From positions 1 through 64,000 of the forward strand of contig NW_026733856.1 in assembly GCF_028476545.1 (NCBI RefSeq): a stretch of DNA of 64,000 bases. The letters run 5' to 3'. The notes under the pieces were generated by a model, which searched no databases, was not told where the DNA came from, and saw nothing but the letters and a program-made list of their open reading frames with translations. This DNA comes from Physella acuta (lineage: Eukaryota; Mollusca; Gastropoda; Physidae). The translations under genes were made by a program, and so were the position numbers. Below, one piece after another: positions 62,024-64,000 of the stretch (position 1 is the first letter of the stretch; each line of letters begins with the position of its first letter).

Positions 62024-62447
62024 TATATATATATATATAAATCGGGAATGAGAGAGAAAGTGGGAGAGCAAGAGAAATTGAGAGAGAAATATTTGACATG
62101 CAGCTTACCTTATCCCACGCATCGAACTGAGGTTGAAGAAACCCTGTTTTGGACACCCGAAGCCGGTTGAGGTTACATATAGTGACAGCCGGCAGCTCCA
62201 GTGTATGACTGGTTTCTATGGAGAGCTGTGTAGAGGACGGAAAGCTGTAGTAGGTCCGGACCGTCAGGATGATCTGGTACGTGGCCCAGACTATTCCGGT
62301 AAACACAAACAGCGTCCATAGCAACTTCAGCCATGTTGGTTCGCTGTGAGAGGCTCGTTTGATTCCATGCATGGTAGTCATCTGCCCGAAGTCTTTGTAC
62401 ATTTCTATGATTTGGTTGAGAGCGTGCATTCTACTTGATTTCCAGGG
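56088..62447 (-). CDS. ENaC/ASIC/degenerin-family sodium channel, gene C (exons 2-6)
   Basis: Exons 62109-62447, 58857-58982, 58540-58637, 58133-58322 and 56088-56774, about 479 codons. All exons have the same lengths and phases as in gene B except the last, where a TTA-to-TAA change removes the final 28 residues of the cytoplasmic tail. Family hallmarks are intact: TM1, [47 protein letters not shown] and [13 protein letters not shown] with the G-x-S filter. The exon 3 donor reads GTTCGT instead of the GTAAGT of gene B, a weak site. Intron 3's AT repeat is missing, while intron 2 carries a LINE and a DNA transposon and is 3.1 kb against 435 bp in gene B. Probably functional or recently compromised; a first coding exon was not found. 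Confidence 0.85.
57777..57851. repeat. (AT)n microsatellite
   Basis: AT run of about 75 bp; gene B has only a short ATATATATG at this place. Confidence 0.95.
57858..58043. mobile_element. diverged C-tract hAT MITE in intron 5 of gene C
   Basis: Ends CGATTGTCTTCCAGG and TCTGGAAGAAACATTG. Orthologue of 19694-19886. Confidence 0.65.
58133..58322 (-). CDS. gene C exon 5
   Basis: 190 bp, acceptor ATTTAG, donor GTATGT. It encodes [54 protein letters not shown]. Confidence 0.88.
58540..58637 (-). CDS. gene C exon 4
   Basis: 98 bp, acceptor CTACAG, donor GTAATT, encoding [13 protein letters not shown] and [16 protein letters not shown] 50-60 bp stretch just upstream (58640-58750) is tandemly duplicated relative to gene B. 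Confidence 0.85.
58857..58982 (-). CDS. gene C exon 3
   Basis: 126 bp, acceptor ATCGTAG, encoding [19 protein letters not shown] to MMMQCTFDS. Donor GTTCGT is unusual. Confidence 0.78.
59120..60510 (+). mobile_element. 5'-truncated LINE with RNase H domain (I/R1-like group)
   Basis: 1.39-kb insertion in intron 2 of gene C. The left part still reads [12 protein letters not shown] (end of a reverse transcriptase), then an RNase H domain with [18 protein letters not shown] and [15 protein letters not shown], then a CCHC-like knuckle ([20 protein letters not shown]). The last long frame is 59942-60463; it is separated from the rest of RNase H by a stop just before 59940, and the reverse-transcriptase part has several stops, so the copy is dead. 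The 3' tail is ATTAAGAACGAAGAAGAAG. Gene B has the empty site at 21088; about 37 bp of target were lost on insertion. Confidence 0.85.
60649..60703. repeat. (AT)n microsatellite (left part)
   Basis: AT tract into which the following transposon inserted; it resumes at 61936. Confidence 0.9.
60704..61935 (+). mobile_element. 1.23-kb inverted-repeat DNA transposon in intron 2 of gene C
   Basis: The left end is TGTTACGGTCAACGGTCAAT, the right end GGGCTTTGACCGTAACA, a perfect 12-bp terminal inverted repeat extended by many subterminal copies of TTGGCCAGCCAATGCG and GGCCAAAGCCCGAA. It sits inside an AT tract that in gene B is uninterrupted. The interior has a short frame on the plus strand (about 61180-61593) ending in a cysteine-rich finger ([27 protein letters not shown]), probably the C-terminal remnant of a transposase. 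The TGTTACGG ends recall integrase-type (Ginger-like) transposons, but this is a weak guess. Confidence 0.72.
61180..61593 (+). pseudogene. cysteine-rich finger remnant of a transposase
   Basis: Translation from about 61440 gives [15 protein letters not shown], then C-x2-C, C-x2-C, H-x2-C and C-H pairs within 35 residues, ending FCNK-stop. An earlier part ([14 protein letters not shown]) is in another phase or separated by a TAG. No catalytic domain remains. The minus-strand frame over the same DNA (61164-61673) has no recognisable motif and is considered a shadow. Confidence 0.4.
61936..62036. repeat. (AT)n microsatellite (right part)
   Basis: Continuation of the AT tract to the right of the transposon, about 100 bp. 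Confidence 0.95.
62109..62447 (-). CDS. gene C exon 2: TM1 exon
   Basis: 339 bp, acceptor TTTTCTAG, donor GTAAGC. It encodes [25 protein letters not shown], the TM1 segment and [15 protein letters not shown]. Confidence 0.88.
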
Positions 62448-62757
62448 CTAGAAAACAACAAGTTTATTTTTTTTATCTAAAACTACAAACTAAAACTAAT
62501 CTGAAAGAAAGGTTGTTGAACACTAACAGCCCTTAAACCTATACAAATTGGAAAGACATAAAACGTTGGTATAATTTAGAGTTATTGCATGAGTAGCTTG
62601 TGCTAGAAAATACCTAAATAAATGGTACAGGAAAACGAGTGCTGAAACAACTTTAGACTACAATAATTGAAAGCCGTAATTATCTAACGTGTACCTAATC
62701 ACGTGACAAGCGAGTTGACCCGTTTACTGTGTCTTAAAAAACTCCATGCGTATTTAA
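62448..62757. repeat. unit C upstream flank, matches 21734-22060 and 4895-5230
   Basis: Shared CTAATCACGTGACAAGCGAG and ACTCCATGCGTATTTA; homology to unit B stops at about 62757. Confidence 0.6.
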
Positions 62758-64000
62758 CACCCCATGCAAATGGCTATCTCTGTTTCTGTCAATGATCTGA
62801 TCACTGAGTAACTAATAGATATACCAGCACCTTCCTGTGTGGATCACCCGACTAATTCAATGATAATTGCTCCGACTCTAAGCATTTTGAATCTATAAAT
62901 AGAATAACAAAAGGAAGGAAACGAAATTTTAAACTGATTTCCGCCATTAAAAAATAACATGAAACTACAGTTCACGACACATCGCATAGGAATTTAGAAT
63001 AAATATTATGCCTATAGGTTATATACATATTGCATAGAATATAGAAATTTAGATCTAGTGTTCTGGTTAGTAGTTATTTCATGTTTATTAGAATATAGTC
63101 TAGAATCTAATCATACGGCTGCATAAAAAGAAACTTTGAAGGAAATAAAATAGGAATCTAGAGAAGCGGAGGTAAGAAGGTTAAATTAGTAATTTACATG
63201 ATTTTTATTGTAGTTTCACTGTTTGTTAGGCCCAATTATTAAATCTTTAGATTAGAGGTCCAGCTTGATCATGTGTGGTATCTATTGTGGTGCATTGGAA
63301 TGAAAAGCCCACATACTTAAATATAGAATCTAGTAGGCCTATACTATAACTATACTGCCCTATAGGCTACTTTAAATTTGTTACCACAAGAAAAAAAGCC
63401 TATTTACTATTATTAGTTAGAATTAAATTAAATTGAAATATTTGTTAATCTTTATATTTTATAGTGAATGCATGCTAATGAGCATTATTCAAGCTGCTGT
63501 TATATTTAGGCTTATAGGCCTATATACTCTATAGCTTAGGCTATATTAACTATATACTATAGACTATATGTTATATACCAATATTGTGCATAAAACTTAA
63601 AGCATGTAAGCATACACAATAATAATATTCATTAGACCTATAGTAACTAAGACTCATACTATTTAGTACTACTTTAATACTACCTTTAAACTATTAGGCA
63701 TAATGAAATAATGATTAATGATTTCAGTGTTTTCCGCACTCGAGAGGAAAGAGGTTGTAGGGAACTTAGACACTAATCTTTGCCAACATACTGGATTTCT
63801 GTTGTTGACAATAGCAGCAGATAGTATGCGGCTCAGTTAATACTAAAAACAATTGATTTTAGTAATTAGTGGTAAGCTCTTTTTTAAAATAATATATTAT
63901 AACATGGTATCAAAAAGATACAGGTTGTCCAATAAATAGTAATTAGAGTCAGGTTTAGGACTATAGTTTAATGCTTGGTTAGTAATATGCATCAAGTTGG
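62758..64000. other. AT-rich DNA upstream of gene C, no gene recognised
   Basis: No open frame above background, no repeat family recognised. It may hold the promoter or first exon of gene C, but nothing identifies them. Confidence 0.4.

Overview
This is an AT-rich animal nuclear window, most likely from a lophotrochozoan and probably a gastropod mollusc. The evidence is intron-containing ENaC/ASIC/degenerin-type ion-channel genes with GT..AG splice sites, many tRNA-derived SINEs with A-rich or GAA-rich tails, hAT-type MITEs with 8-bp target duplications, a 5'-truncated LINE with an RNase H domain, about sixteen long (AT)n microsatellites and a Polinton/Maverick element. There is no bacterial gene organisation. 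The species is an inference; nothing in the window names it.

Layout. The backbone is a tandem family of at least three copies (units A, B, C) of one ion-channel gene, all on the minus strand. Unit A (about 3.95-9.1 kb) keeps only one coding exon (4556-4894). Unit B (about 12.09-23.46 kb) carries exons called 2 to 6 here, in frame (17835-21733). Unit C (47.54-62.76 kb) carries the same five exons (56088-62447). Introns and flanks of B and C align, so each copy serves as an empty-site reference for insertions in the other. Unit C gained a 2.2-kb repeat array inside a MITE, a 0.69-kb inverted-repeat element, a LINE fragment and a 1.23-kb inverted-repeat DNA transposon. Unit B gained a SINE.

The centre is a Polinton of about 15.1 kb (32437-47541). 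Its genes all lie on the minus strand, in the order protein-primed DNA polymerase B, packaging ATPase, two small proteins, chromodomain integrase, membrane protein, minor capsid protein, small basic protein, double-jelly-roll major capsid protein, adenain-like protease, and a possible PC4-like single-strand-DNA-binding protein. Its terminal inverted repeats are about 1.5 kb and begin AGT / end ACT. The element looks nearly whole and young, with about one break noticed. In the family these parts make a self-synthesising, integrase-inserted, virus-like element.

The most unusual feature is that the inverted symmetry does not stop at the Polinton ends. It continues about 8.9 kb into host DNA on both sides (23501-32436 and 47542-56490), giving a nearly perfect palindrome of about 33 kb with the Polinton as its centre. 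The right arm is contiguous with gene C and is the original. The left arm is an inverted copy that stops abruptly inside the last exon of the channel gene and is joined to upstream sequence of unit B. This is either a real Polinton-centred inverted duplication or an assembly fold-back. Remaining stretches are AT-rich non-coding DNA and simple repeats, described entry by entry.
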